From assembly GCA_964434575.1 (NCBI GenBank), contig CAYSWB010000006.1:16016-80015 (forward strand): a stretch of DNA of 64,000 nucleotides, given 5' to 3'. Below the pieces are notes generated by a model. It was not told the origin of the DNA and made no database searches. It saw only the letters and a list, made by a program, of their open reading frames with translations. Positions within the stretch are counted from its first letter, which is position 1. Each line of letters begins with the position of its first letter. Below are positions 50,212-57,414 of this stretch, one piece after another. This stretch comes from DAORHV01 sp964434575. Its GTDB lineage: Bacteria > Patescibacteriota > Gracilibacteria > Peribacterales > Peribacteraceae. The position numbers and the translations under genes are program-made.

Positions 50212-50310
50212 TTACAGAGCGGTGGTGGTGAGCACCACGGCGATGGCGATAAGCGGGATGATGATCTGGTAGACGCGGGAGGAGGAACGGGAAGATCGCG
50301 TGAACAGCAT
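50212..50310 (-). CDS. 32-residue single-span membrane peptide between rplB and rpsS
   Basis: ATG at 50308-50310 to TAA at 50212-50214. N-terminal Arg/Ser-rich part (MLFTRSSRSSSRVYQ) then a hydrophobic helix IIIPLIAIAVVLTT, ending AL. The gaps to rplB (19 bases) and rpsS (12 bases) match the other intercistronic gaps of the operon, and the preceding bases are C/T-rich as before the other genes. The basic N-terminus predicts the helix is N-in. Nothing in the classical S10 operon lies at this spot. Too short for a domain call. Confidence 0.6.
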   Translation of the reverse strand: MLFTRSSRSSSRVYQIIIPLIAIAVVLTTTAL

Positions 50311-50329
50311 GCGTTGAAGGAAAGAGATA

Positions 50330-51175
50330 TTACTTACGGCGTTTCTTGGCGCGGCGGCGGATGATGAGATCGGCTCCGTGGCGGTGCTTCTTGCGGGTCT
50401 TCACGCCCATGGCGGGCTTGCCCCACGGCGTCTTGCGCATCTTCAGACCGATCGGCGAGTGTCCTTCTCCACCTCCGTGCGGGTGGTCCACGGCGTTCAT
50501 GGACTTACCGAGCACCTCCGGCTTCTTGCCGAGCCAGCGGTTGCGGCCGGCCTTACCGATGGAGATGAGGTGGTGGTCGGGGTTGCTGACGGTTCCGATG
50601 GAGGCGTAGCACTCCGTGCGGATCTTGCGCATTTCTCCGCTGGGCAGCTGCACGATGGCGTGCGGGCCGTCCAGACCCACCAGCACGGCGCTGGCGCCGG
50701 CCGAACGGACGATCTGTCCGCCCTTGCCGATCTGGAGTTCGACGTTGTAGATCTTGTAGCCCACCGGCACGTGCTCGAGGCGCATGCGGTTGCCCGGCTT
50801 CACCTTGGTGCGCTCTGCGCAGACCACTTCGTCACCCGGCTTCAAGCCGTCCGGAGCCAGGATGTAGCGCTTCTCGCCGTCCACGTAGTGCACGAGGGCG
50901 ATGTACGCGGAACGTCCGGGATCGTACTCAAGGGCGGCCACGCGGCCGACGATGTTCTGCTTGTCGTTCTGGCGGAAGTCGACGGTGCGCAGGAGGCGCT
51001 TGTGTCCTCCGCCGCGGTGGCGGACGGTCACGCGGCCCAGGTTGTTGCGGCCGTTCGTGCGCTGCTTGCCCACGACCAGGCGCTTCTCCGGACGCTTCTT
51101 GGTGAGCATGGAGAAGTCCGCGATCGACATCTGTCGTCGTCCGGGCGTCGTTGGTTTCTGCTGGATAACGGGCAT
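50330..51175 (-). CDS. rplB: Ribosomal protein uL2
   Basis: 281 residues. GRNNLGRVTVRHRGGGHKRLLRTVDF, IGKGGQIVRSAGASAVLVG, and the peptidyl-transferase-proximal NAVDHPHGGGEGHSPIGLK with the conserved His. C-terminal RKKHRHGADLIIRRRAKKRRK. Preceded by CTTCCTAAGCACCC. Confidence 0.98.
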   Translation of the reverse strand: MPVIQQKPTTPGRRQMSIADFSMLTKKRPEKRLVVGKQRTNGRNNLGRVTVRHRGGGHKRLLRTVDFRQNDKQNIVGRVAALEYDPGRSAYIALVHYVDGEKRYILAPDGLKPGDEVVCAERTKVKPGNRMRLEHVPVGYKIYNVELQIGKGGQIVRSAGASAVLVGLDGPHAIVQLPSGEMRKIRTECYASIGTVSNPDHHLISIGKAGRNRWLGKKPEVLGKSMNAVDHPHGGGEGHSPIGLKMRKTPWGKPAMGVKTRKKHRHGADLIIRRRAKKRRK

Positions 51176-51181
51176 GGGTGC

Positions 51182-51481
51182 TTAGGAAGTCTTGAAGGCG
51201 GCAAGGTCGAGGTTTTTGCTCTTCTTGGTCAGGCGGACGATCATGTGCTTGTGGCTGTGGCGCTTCTCCATGGTCTTGCCGGGGCCGATCACGCGGGTCT
51301 TGGCGACGGTGCGCAGGGCGCGGACGGACTCGACGTCGACATCGTAGTACTTGCGGAGGGCGTTCTTGACGTCGATCTTGGTGGCCTGACCGGACACGCG
51401 GAGCGTGTAGGTGTTCTGGGCCTTCTGGCGTTCAGCCTTTTCGGTGACGACGGGGCCGAGGATGACTTTGGAGAGTTCCAT
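51182..51481 (-). CDS. rplW: Ribosomal protein uL23
   Basis: 99 residues. VILGPVVTEKAERQKAQNTYTLRVSGQATKIDVKNALRKYYDVDVESV. Sits at the exit tunnel where trigger factor and SRP dock. Confidence 0.96.
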   Translation of the reverse strand: MELSKVILGPVVTEKAERQKAQNTYTLRVSGQATKIDVKNALRKYYDVDVESVRALRTVAKTRVIGPGKTMEKRHSHKHMIVRLTKKSKNLDLAAFKTS

Positions 51482-51483
51482 GA

Positions 51484-52299
51484 TTACTTGGAGTCGGCGG
51501 AAGCGGCCTTCTTCTTGGCCGGGGCTTTCTTGGCGGGCTTGGCGTCAGCATCCTTCTCGGCAGCCGGCTTCTTGGCGGCCTTGGGCTTGGCGGCTGCCTT
51601 CTTCTTGGGCTTCTCGGCGGCCGGAGCCTCCTTCACGGCGGTCTTGCGCTCGGAAACCTTGCGGTCCTTGCGGGCGCCGAACGTTTCCTCGGCGACTTTG
51701 ATGGCATCGACCAGGAAGACCACCAGCTTGGAGCCAAGGACGTCTTCCGGGTTCAGGTACGGAGCGAGCAGGGTCTTCACTTTCGGCATGTTGCGGGCGG
51801 ACAGCTCCAGACCGCGGTGGTGAGCGGGGAGCACGACCAGGACCTTGCGGCCGGCCTCGACGGGCATCTTGCCCAAGAGAGTCGCGAGCTTCTTGGTCTT
51901 CACTTCGTCCGGGTAGCTCTCCAGAGCGACAACGGAACCCTTCTTGGCTGCCCACGACAGGCAGGACAGGAGAGCGGCGCGGCGCATTTCGCGCGGCATG
52001 TTCTTCTCGAAGTTGGCTTCGCTGCGCGGACCGAAGGACTTTCCACCGCCACGCATGAGCGGGCTGCGGATGGGACCGCGGCGGGCGCGGCCCGTTCCCT
52101 TCTGCTGGTAGACCTTCTTGGTGGAACCGACGATCTCGCCGCGGTGCTTGACGTGGGCGACGGGCGTGCGGCGGTTGCTGAGCTGGCGCACGAGGGCCAA
52201 GTGCATGAGACCCTGGCGGATCGGAGCACCGAAGATGGACTCGGGCAGGGCCATGGAACCCTTCTTCGTGCCGGTGGCGGTGAAAATATCGATGTTCAT
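51484..52299 (-). CDS. rplD: Ribosomal protein uL4 with Ala/Lys tail
   Basis: 271 residues against ~205. Core: RQLSNRRTPVAHVKHRGEIVGSTKKVYQQKGTGRARRGPIRSPLMRGGGKSFGPR (the tunnel loop) and a C-terminal Rossmann-like part ending LVVFLVDAIKVAEETFG. About 60 extra residues of AEKPKKKAAAKPKAAKKPAAE type follow. Confidence 0.96.
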   Translation of the reverse strand: MNIDIFTATGTKKGSMALPESIFGAPIRQGLMHLALVRQLSNRRTPVAHVKHRGEIVGSTKKVYQQKGTGRARRGPIRSPLMRGGGKSFGPRSEANFEKNMPREMRRAALLSCLSWAAKKGSVVALESYPDEVKTKKLATLLGKMPVEAGRKVLVVLPAHHRGLELSARNMPKVKTLLAPYLNPEDVLGSKLVVFLVDAIKVAEETFGARKDRKVSERKTAVKEAPAAEKPKKKAAAKPKAAKKPAAEKDADAKPAKKAPAKKKAASADSK

Positions 52300-52301
52300 G
52301 G

Positions 52302-52964
52302 TTATTTCTTCTTAGCGGGAGCTTTGGCGGCGGCAACGACCTTCAGCGGGTTCACACCCGTGTGGCCGGCCTGGACGGTGACGTAGACGAGCGCGCCGTT
52401 GGGGCCGGGCACGGCGCCCTTGATACCCAACACCTTCTCTTTGGAATCGGAAACGACCACCGGGCGGTTCTTGATGGTGACGGTGGCTCCTCCCATGCGT
52501 CCTGCCATTTTCTTGCCGGCATGGATACGGCCGGGCCAGGTGCGCATACCCACGGAACCGGGCTCGCGCTTGAAGTGGGAGCCGTGCGTGGCCGGTCCAC
52601 CGGCGAAGTGCCAGCGCTTCATGACACCCTGGAAACCCTTACCCTTGCCGACGCCGGTGACGGTCACCAGGCTTCCCTCCGGAACGGACGAAACATCGAC
52701 GGAACCGCCCTTGGCGAGGTTGTCGAGCTTCTCAACGTGGAATTCTTTTTGGTTGCGCATGGTCTTCTGCTCCTTGCCCTTGCGGGTCTTCATGACATCT
52801 TCGTCGATACCGAGAACGACGGCGTCATAGCCGTCCTTGTCCTTGGACTTGGTGCGCACGATGGTGTTGTCCTGCACTTTCAAGTAGGTCACAGCGACCT
52901 GCTCTCCCGTCGGGAGGAACATGCGGGACATGCCGATCTTGCGCGCGATAACACCGAGAGGCAT
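52302..52964 (-). CDS. rplC: Ribosomal protein uL3
   Basis: 220 residues. ARKIGMSRMFLPTGEQVAVTYLKV, GVGKGKGFQGVMKRWHFAGGPATHGSHFKREPGSVGMRTWPGRIHAGKKMAGRMGG. First gene of the unit: rpsJ (uS10), normally before it, is absent here and a divergent membrane-peptide gene lies upstream. Confidence 0.98.
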   Translation of the reverse strand: MPLGVIARKIGMSRMFLPTGEQVAVTYLKVQDNTIVRTKSKDKDGYDAVVLGIDEDVMKTRKGKEQKTMRNQKEFHVEKLDNLAKGGSVDVSSVPEGSLVTVTGVGKGKGFQGVMKRWHFAGGPATHGSHFKREPGSVGMRTWPGRIHAGKKMAGRMGGATVTIKNRPVVVSDSKEKVLGIKGAVPGPNGALVYVTVQAGHTGVNPLKVVAAAKAPAKKK

Positions 52965-53080
52965 CGGAACAAAGAATGCGGAGAGTACCTTGGAGGTTCC
53001 ATCATGTCCGTGTGGAAGCGCTTGGGGCGCAGCCTCGGACTGGAACGTAAGGTGCTGTCGGAAAACCCGAAAGCCGACGC

Positions 53081-53109
53081 AATGTACAGACGTGAAAACA
53101 TCGAGTCAA
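53081..53109 (-). promoter_or_regulatory. Promoter of the rplC-to-rpsE unit
   Basis: On the minus strand TTGACT (53104-53109), 17-base spacer, TACATT (53081-53086). The leader to the rplC ATG would be about 110 bases, room for an autoregulatory structure; I did not find a certain one. The 52965-53234 gap otherwise holds only the divergent promoter at 53190. Confidence 0.7.
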
Positions 53110-53189
53110 CACGAATCGTCTCCATTTGGTGTTCAGCGACCGTCCGGGGGGTTGCTTTTTGCTCGCAGCATGGGACGGATACAAGTCTG

Positions 53190-53211
53190 AAAACGCGTTT
53201 TATGCTATACT
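53190..53211 (+). promoter_or_regulatory. Palindrome plus extended -10 promoter of the 45-residue gene
   Basis: AAAACGCGTTTT (53190-53201) is a perfect 12-base palindrome immediately before TGC-TATACT (53203-53211). No clear -35. An operator overlapping the spacer is a reasonable reading. Confidence 0.55.
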
Positions 53212-53234
53212 GATCAGATACTTCCCCTTTTCCC

Positions 53235-53372
53235 ATGTTGTCCAAGACCACCAAGACCAACCCGAAGCTGATCTGGGCCACCGCCGGATTCAACCTTGCG
53301 GCGCAGTTCTTCCTCACCGGCCTCTGGCTCTTCCCGATGATCGTGGAGACCATGTACGTGAAGATCTACTAA
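53235..53372 (+). CDS. 45-residue single-span membrane peptide
   Basis: Starts MLSKTTKTNPKLIWATAGF; the hydrophobic segment covers about 13-38 (FNLAAQFFLTGLWLFPMIV) and the end is ETMYVKIY. Basic N-terminus predicts N-in. Promoter with TATACT 23 bases before the ATG and a C/T-rich leader (ACTTCCCCTTTTCCC), like the other genes of the window. Divergent from rplC. No family named. Confidence 0.65.
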   Translation: MLSKTTKTNPKLIWATAGFNLAAQFFLTGLWLFPMIVETMYVKIY

Positions 53373-53422
53373 GCCCTGAACCGTATTCCGCAAACGCGTG
53401 CGCGCCGCTATGATCGGCCCGC

Positions 53423-55573
53423 ATGGAAGATTTCCGCCGCGATAAAGTCGCACAACTCCGCACGATGGGCCGCAATCCGTACGCGCCCAAGTTCGACCGG
53501 ACCCACACGCTGGGAGCCGGCGCCGGCCTGAGAGAAGGAGAGTCCGTCCGCATGGCCGGCCGCGTGATGCTGTTCCGCGACATGGGAAAGCTGACGTTCG
53601 CCACGCTGCAGGACCAGACCGGCCGCATGCAGATCGCGCTGAATAAAGAAGAGATTGGCGCCGACGAGTACGCGCTGGCCATGAAGATGATCGACCTGGG
53701 CGACCACATCGGCGTGGAGGGGACCCGTTTCACCACCAAGAAAGGCGAGCCGACCATCGCGGTGAAGAAGTGGACGATGCTCAGCAAAACGCTGCGTCCC
53801 CTGCCCGAGAAATGGCACGGGTTGTCCGACCGCGAGACGGCCCAGCGCCAGCGCTACCTGGACCTGACCAGCAACCGCGAGACGATGGAACGCATGCTGT
53901 TTCGGTCGAACTTCATTCGCGCCATGCGCGAGTTCTACTGGGAGAACGGCTTCGTGGAAGTGGACATCCCGGTGTTGGTGAACGCGCCGTCCGGCGCGCT
54001 GGCCACGCCGTTCGCCACCCACCACAACGCACTAGACCTAGACGTGTATCTGCGCATCGCGCTGGAGACGCACCAGAAGGAATGCCTGGTCGGCGGCTAC
54101 GACCGCACCTTCAGCCTGGGCGCAGTCTTCCGCAACGAAGGCATGGACCCCAGCCACCTGCAGGAGTTCACCATGTGCGAGCACTACGCGTCGTACTGGG
54201 ACTACGAAGACAACATGCGTTTCACCGAAACGATGCTGAAGACGATTCTTCAGAAAACGCGCGGCACCACCAAGGCCACGATCCTCGGCCGCGATGGCAA
54301 GCCCATCGACGTGGACTTCGGCGGCAACTGGCCCGTGCTGTCCATCCGCGATCTTATCAAGCGTGACTCGGGCATCGACTTCAACGAGCACAAGACCGCC
54401 GACAGCCTGCGCGCCGCCATGGCGAAGGCGGGGATCAAGCTGGAAGTGGACGTCTCCAAGATGGGTCGCGGAAACCTGATCGACCAGCTGTACAAGAAAG
54501 TCAGCCGGCCCAAAATCACCGCGCCGACGTTCATCACCCAGCACCCCATCGATTTGTCTCCGCTGGCCCGTCGCAACGACGAGAACCCGGATGTCACCGA
54601 CCGCTTCCAGCTGGTGGTGGGCGGCTGGGAAATCGTGAACGCGTACAGCGAGCTGGTCGACCCCATCGACCAGGCCGGCCGGTTCGAGGACCAGGCCAAG
54701 GCCAAGTCCGGCGGCGACGCCGAGGCCCACGGCAAGGACGACGACTACGTGACCGCGCTGGAGCACGGCTGCCCGCCGTGTTCGGGTTGGGGGATGGGCA
54801 TCGACCGCATCGTGGCGCTGCTGACGTGCCAGGAGAACGTGCGCGAGGTGGTGCTGTTCCCCATCATGAAACCCGAGGTCCACGTGCCCGCGAACATCCC
54901 GGCCAAAACGCCCATGCCGCACACGGCAAAGCCGAGCGCGCTTCCGCTGCCCGCATTGGCGGAACTCCCCGCCCCCGACGGCCACCACCTGCTGGAACAC
55001 GCCAAGTACGGCCACTTGCTGCAGGGCGCCCACGGATTGATCGAAGCGCACACGGATCAGACCAAGGCGCATTTGATCGCCACCGGCGCGGCCATGGAAG
55101 CACTGGCCAAGAAGTTGGGCGGCGATCCGGCCACCTGGAAAGTGGCGGGCATGCTGCACGACTTAGACTGGGACAAGCTGGACAAAGACGCCGAGAAGCA
55201 CTGCGGCCAGACGCTGGAAGAGATGCTGGCAAGCATCAAGGCGCCGGCCGAACTGCTGGGCGATATCCGCGCGCACTACGCGCACAAGTACGGCGCCGAG
55301 TACCCGCTGAACACCACGCTGCGCAAAGCGCTGTACTGCGTGGACGAGCTGACGGGCTTCATCATCGCCGTGACCAAAGTCCGTCCCAGCAAGAAGATCG
55401 CCGACGTGGAGGTGAAAAGCGTGACGAAGAAGATGAAGGACAAAGGCTTCGCCGCGCAGGTGGACCGCGAGCAGATGAAGCAGTGCGAGCCGCTGCTGGG
55501 CATCCCGCTCGACGAGTTCGTGCAAATCACGCTGGACGCCATGAAGCCGCTGGCAGCCGAACTTGGACTATGA
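53423..55573 (+). CDS. lysS: Lysyl-tRNA synthetase (class II) fused to an HD hydrolase domain
   Basis: 716 residues. N-terminal OB-fold (about 1-130; MAGRVMLFRDMGKLTFATLQD), class II catalytic core (about 140-500) with motif 2 FRNEGMDPSHLQEFT and motif 3 GWGMGIDRIVALL. Beyond the normal end (~500 residues) comes a Pro-rich linker and an HD domain (about 520-716): His550 (KAHLIATG), His579-Asp580 (GMLHDLDWDKL), and DIRAHYAHKYG and YCVDELTGFI further on, as in HD phosphohydrolases of nucleotides. No stop or frameshift lies between them. TATGAT 8 bases before the ATG predicts a leaderless mRNA. The 75-residue gene downstream overlaps by 4 bases. Confidence 0.93.
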   Translation: MEDFRRDKVAQLRTMGRNPYAPKFDRTHTLGAGAGLREGESVRMAGRVMLFRDMGKLTFATLQDQTGRMQIALNKEEIGADEYALAMKMIDLGDHIGVEGTRFTTKKGEPTIAVKKWTMLSKTLRPLPEKWHGLSDRETAQRQRYLDLTSNRETMERMLFRSNFIRAMREFYWENGFVEVDIPVLVNAPSGALATPFATHHNALDLDVYLRIALETHQKECLVGGYDRTFSLGAVFRNEGMDPSHLQEFTMCEHYASYWDYEDNMRFTETMLKTILQKTRGTTKATILGRDGKPIDVDFGGNWPVLSIRDLIKRDSGIDFNEHKTADSLRAAMAKAGIKLEVDVSKMGRGNLIDQLYKKVSRPKITAPTFITQHPIDLSPLARRNDENPDVTDRFQLVVGGWEIVNAYSELVDPIDQAGRFEDQAKAKSGGDAEAHGKDDDYVTALEHGCPPCSGWGMGIDRIVALLTCQENVREVVLFPIMKPEVHVPANIPAKTPMPHTAKPSALPLPALAELPAPDGHHLLEHAKYGHLLQGAHGLIEAHTDQTKAHLIATGAAMEALAKKLGGDPATWKVAGMLHDLDWDKLDKDAEKHCGQTLEEMLASIKAPAELLGDIRAHYAHKYGAEYPLNTTLRKALYCVDELTGFIIAVTKVRPSKKIADVEVKSVTKKMKDKGFAAQVDREQMKQCEPLLGIPLDEFVQITLDAMKPLAAELGL

Positions 55574-55797
55574 ACGCGGCGCCGGAAAGAATCGGTCCCG
55601 TCGCGCGCATGGAAGACCGTGCGCCGTTCCCGGACGCGCTGCGTCACCAGTTCGCCGGCGCGACCCCGGAGGAAATCGAATTCGCCATCCAGCGCCTGCC
55701 GCCGCAGGCGATCGAGACATTCCAACGCCTGCGCAGGCTGAAGGATGAAATCCTGGCGTGGCGCCGGCGCATGAGCATGCGGCTGTACGCATCGTAA
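55570..55797 (+). CDS. 75-residue unknown protein coupled to lysS
   Basis: ATG overlaps the lysS TGA (ATGA), so translation is coupled. Sequence is helical: TPEEIEFAIQRLPPQAIETF followed by RLRRLKDEILAWRRRMSMRLYAS, a strongly basic, amphipathic C-terminus that could bind RNA. Not part of any family I recognise. Confidence 0.65.
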   Translation: MNAAPERIGPVARMEDRAPFPDALRHQFAGATPEEIEFAIQRLPPQAIETFQRLRRLKDEILAWRRRMSMRLYAS

Positions 55798-55837
55798 TTC
55801 TTGGACACGGGAAAAGCGGGCGCTAGACTGCGCGGCC

Positions 55838-56596
55838 ATGCCTCCTTCGTTTGAGCAGCGGCGCGATACGGTCCACGAGCTGATCGTAGCCGGACGCCTG
55901 GGCTGCAGCTTCGGGTCGCAGGACGCAAAGCAGAAGAACATCCTGTATTGCCCCGGTCCGGCCTCGGGCGAAAACGACGACCTGGAGCGCTACGCCCAAG
56001 ACCTGCGGCACTTCGCGGCCAGCGAGTCGGGCACGCTCATCGTGTTGCCCGACCACGACGCCGCCACGTTTCAGGAAGGCCGGGAACAGGCTTACCAGCT
56101 GAACGAGTGGACGTTCCAGGCCTGCTGCATCAGCAACCGAAAGGCCATCGCCGAGATGCTGGGGGGTACCGCGGACAGCACGTTGGCGGGCATCCTTCGC
56201 GATATGCATGCACGACAGGCGACGAAGGAAGCCGAAGGCCTGGCATGGCTGCGCACGGAAATCGGGCGCGAGGTACTGCGCCACAAGTTCGTCACCGAAG
56301 GCCCCGGGCAATTGGAGCTGATGCACGACAGCGTCCGCAGCCTGATCGCGTTCGTCATGGGTCCGTACTACAAGCGCATCACAAGGCTGCCGCACCCGCG
56401 CCACAGCCCCCATACGCTGTACGTACTGAATGACATGATGGAAATCGTGGTGGCCATGGGCCAAGCCGCGGCCGTCGAGGGTATCCGCCGCTGGCAAACC
56501 GCGGCGGTGGGCTACCGGTACGAGCAGGGCTTCCACCTAGACCAAGTCCCCCAGCCCATCGACGAAACCAAGGAGGCCTGGGGCATCCAGGACTAG
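55838..56596 (+). CDS. Unknown 252-residue protein
   Basis: Cytoplasmic. N-terminal CSFGSQDAKQKNILYCPGP and TLIVLPDHDAATF suggest an alpha/beta start; the rest is helical with two adjacent Cys (ACCISN). TAGACT lies 8 bases before the ATG (leaderless candidate). Convergent with the next gene, 4-base overlap. No family recognised. Confidence 0.6.
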   Translation: MPPSFEQRRDTVHELIVAGRLGCSFGSQDAKQKNILYCPGPASGENDDLERYAQDLRHFAASESGTLIVLPDHDAATFQEGREQAYQLNEWTFQACCISNRKAIAEMLGGTADSTLAGILRDMHARQATKEAEGLAWLRTEIGREVLRHKFVTEGPGQLELMHDSVRSLIAFVMGPYYKRITRLPHPRHSPHTLYVLNDMMEIVVAMGQAAAVEGIRRWQTAAVGYRYEQGFHLDQVPQPIDETKEAWGIQD

Positions 56597-57324
56597 CCGA
56601 CTTTCTTCAGCGTGCGCGCGGCGATGTCATACGCCTCGGTGCGCAGCGGGATGGCGGCGGTATGCACGGCGGGGCGCTGCTTGTGGACCCTGTCGACGCG
56701 CTGCCGTTCGCCGTCGTTCACGAGCACGTCGACCACGTGCAGATCGAACGCCGGACCCTTTCCGGACTGCGCTTGAATGAGTCTGCGCGCCTCCTGCAGG
56801 CGCTCGCCATCGGTATCGATGTTGCCGTGGTGCGATTCCCAGGAACCGGTCGTATCGATCATCATCAAGCGGTCATCGCCCGCCTGCACCGCCAAGTCCA
56901 CCGGGAAGCCGCTGTGCGGAACGTGGTTGTGAAACGTCATGCCCGTGCTGCCGCTGCGGCGGCGGAGCGTGTATCCGGCTCCCAGTTCCAGCGCGTCGTC
57001 GCCTTCCAGTGCCAACATGTCCATATCCCGGATGCCCAGCTTGTCGAGCATGACGCGCACCACGCGTTGCACCACGAAAGCGGTGCTCTCCACGCGTACC
57101 CGGCCCAACTCCTGCTCGGGCGATAACTTGGCGCCGTTGCGCGCTTCTTCATCGCGCAAAGCCAACGCGCATTGGGCCGCATGTTCGGACCAATCGCCGG
57201 CCGACATGACGGAGACGACCTTGCCGCGCAAATTGGCGCCGGCGATGCCGAGCATATCGGCAAAATGACGCGGATCACGCGCGCGCTCGGGCGCGCCGAC
57301 GTAGCCTTGCAGGACATTCTTCAT
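56593..57324 (-). CDS. Unknown 243-residue protein
   Basis: Starts MKNVLQGYVGAPERARDP. The N-terminal half is helical; the C-terminal half has a beta stretch MTFHNHVPHSGFPVDLAV, RLMMIDTTGSWESHHG with several His and Asp that could bind a metal, reminiscent of a transglutaminase or hydrolase core, but no family fits. TAGTGT lies 10 bases before the chosen ATG; an ATG 9 codons upstream is possible. Confidence 0.6.
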   Translation of the reverse strand: MKNVLQGYVGAPERARDPRHFADMLGIAGANLRGKVVSVMSAGDWSEHAAQCALALRDEEARNGAKLSPEQELGRVRVESTAFVVQRVVRVMLDKLGIRDMDMLALEGDDALELGAGYTLRRRSGSTGMTFHNHVPHSGFPVDLAVQAGDDRLMMIDTTGSWESHHGNIDTDGERLQEARRLIQAQSGKGPAFDLHVVDVLVNDGERQRVDRVHKQRPAVHTAAIPLRTEAYDIAARTLKKVG

Positions 57325-57360
57325 AGTGGCATCCACACTACGGCTTGGCATGACGCTGTC

Positions 57361-57392
57361 AAAAAAAACAACGCCACACGCATGTTTGCGGC
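57361..57392 (-). terminator. Terminator of the 910-residue gene
   Basis: On the minus strand GCCGCA / TGTGGC (one G-T pair) with an 8-base loop, followed by GTTG and eight T (57361-57368). Confidence 0.75.
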
Positions 57393-57414
57393 TTGGGCTG
57401 CAACAGAGACGCTA

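Noticed and set aside
54038..55159. 373-residue minus-strand frame inside lysS
   Set aside because: Antisense to the catalytic core of LysRS.
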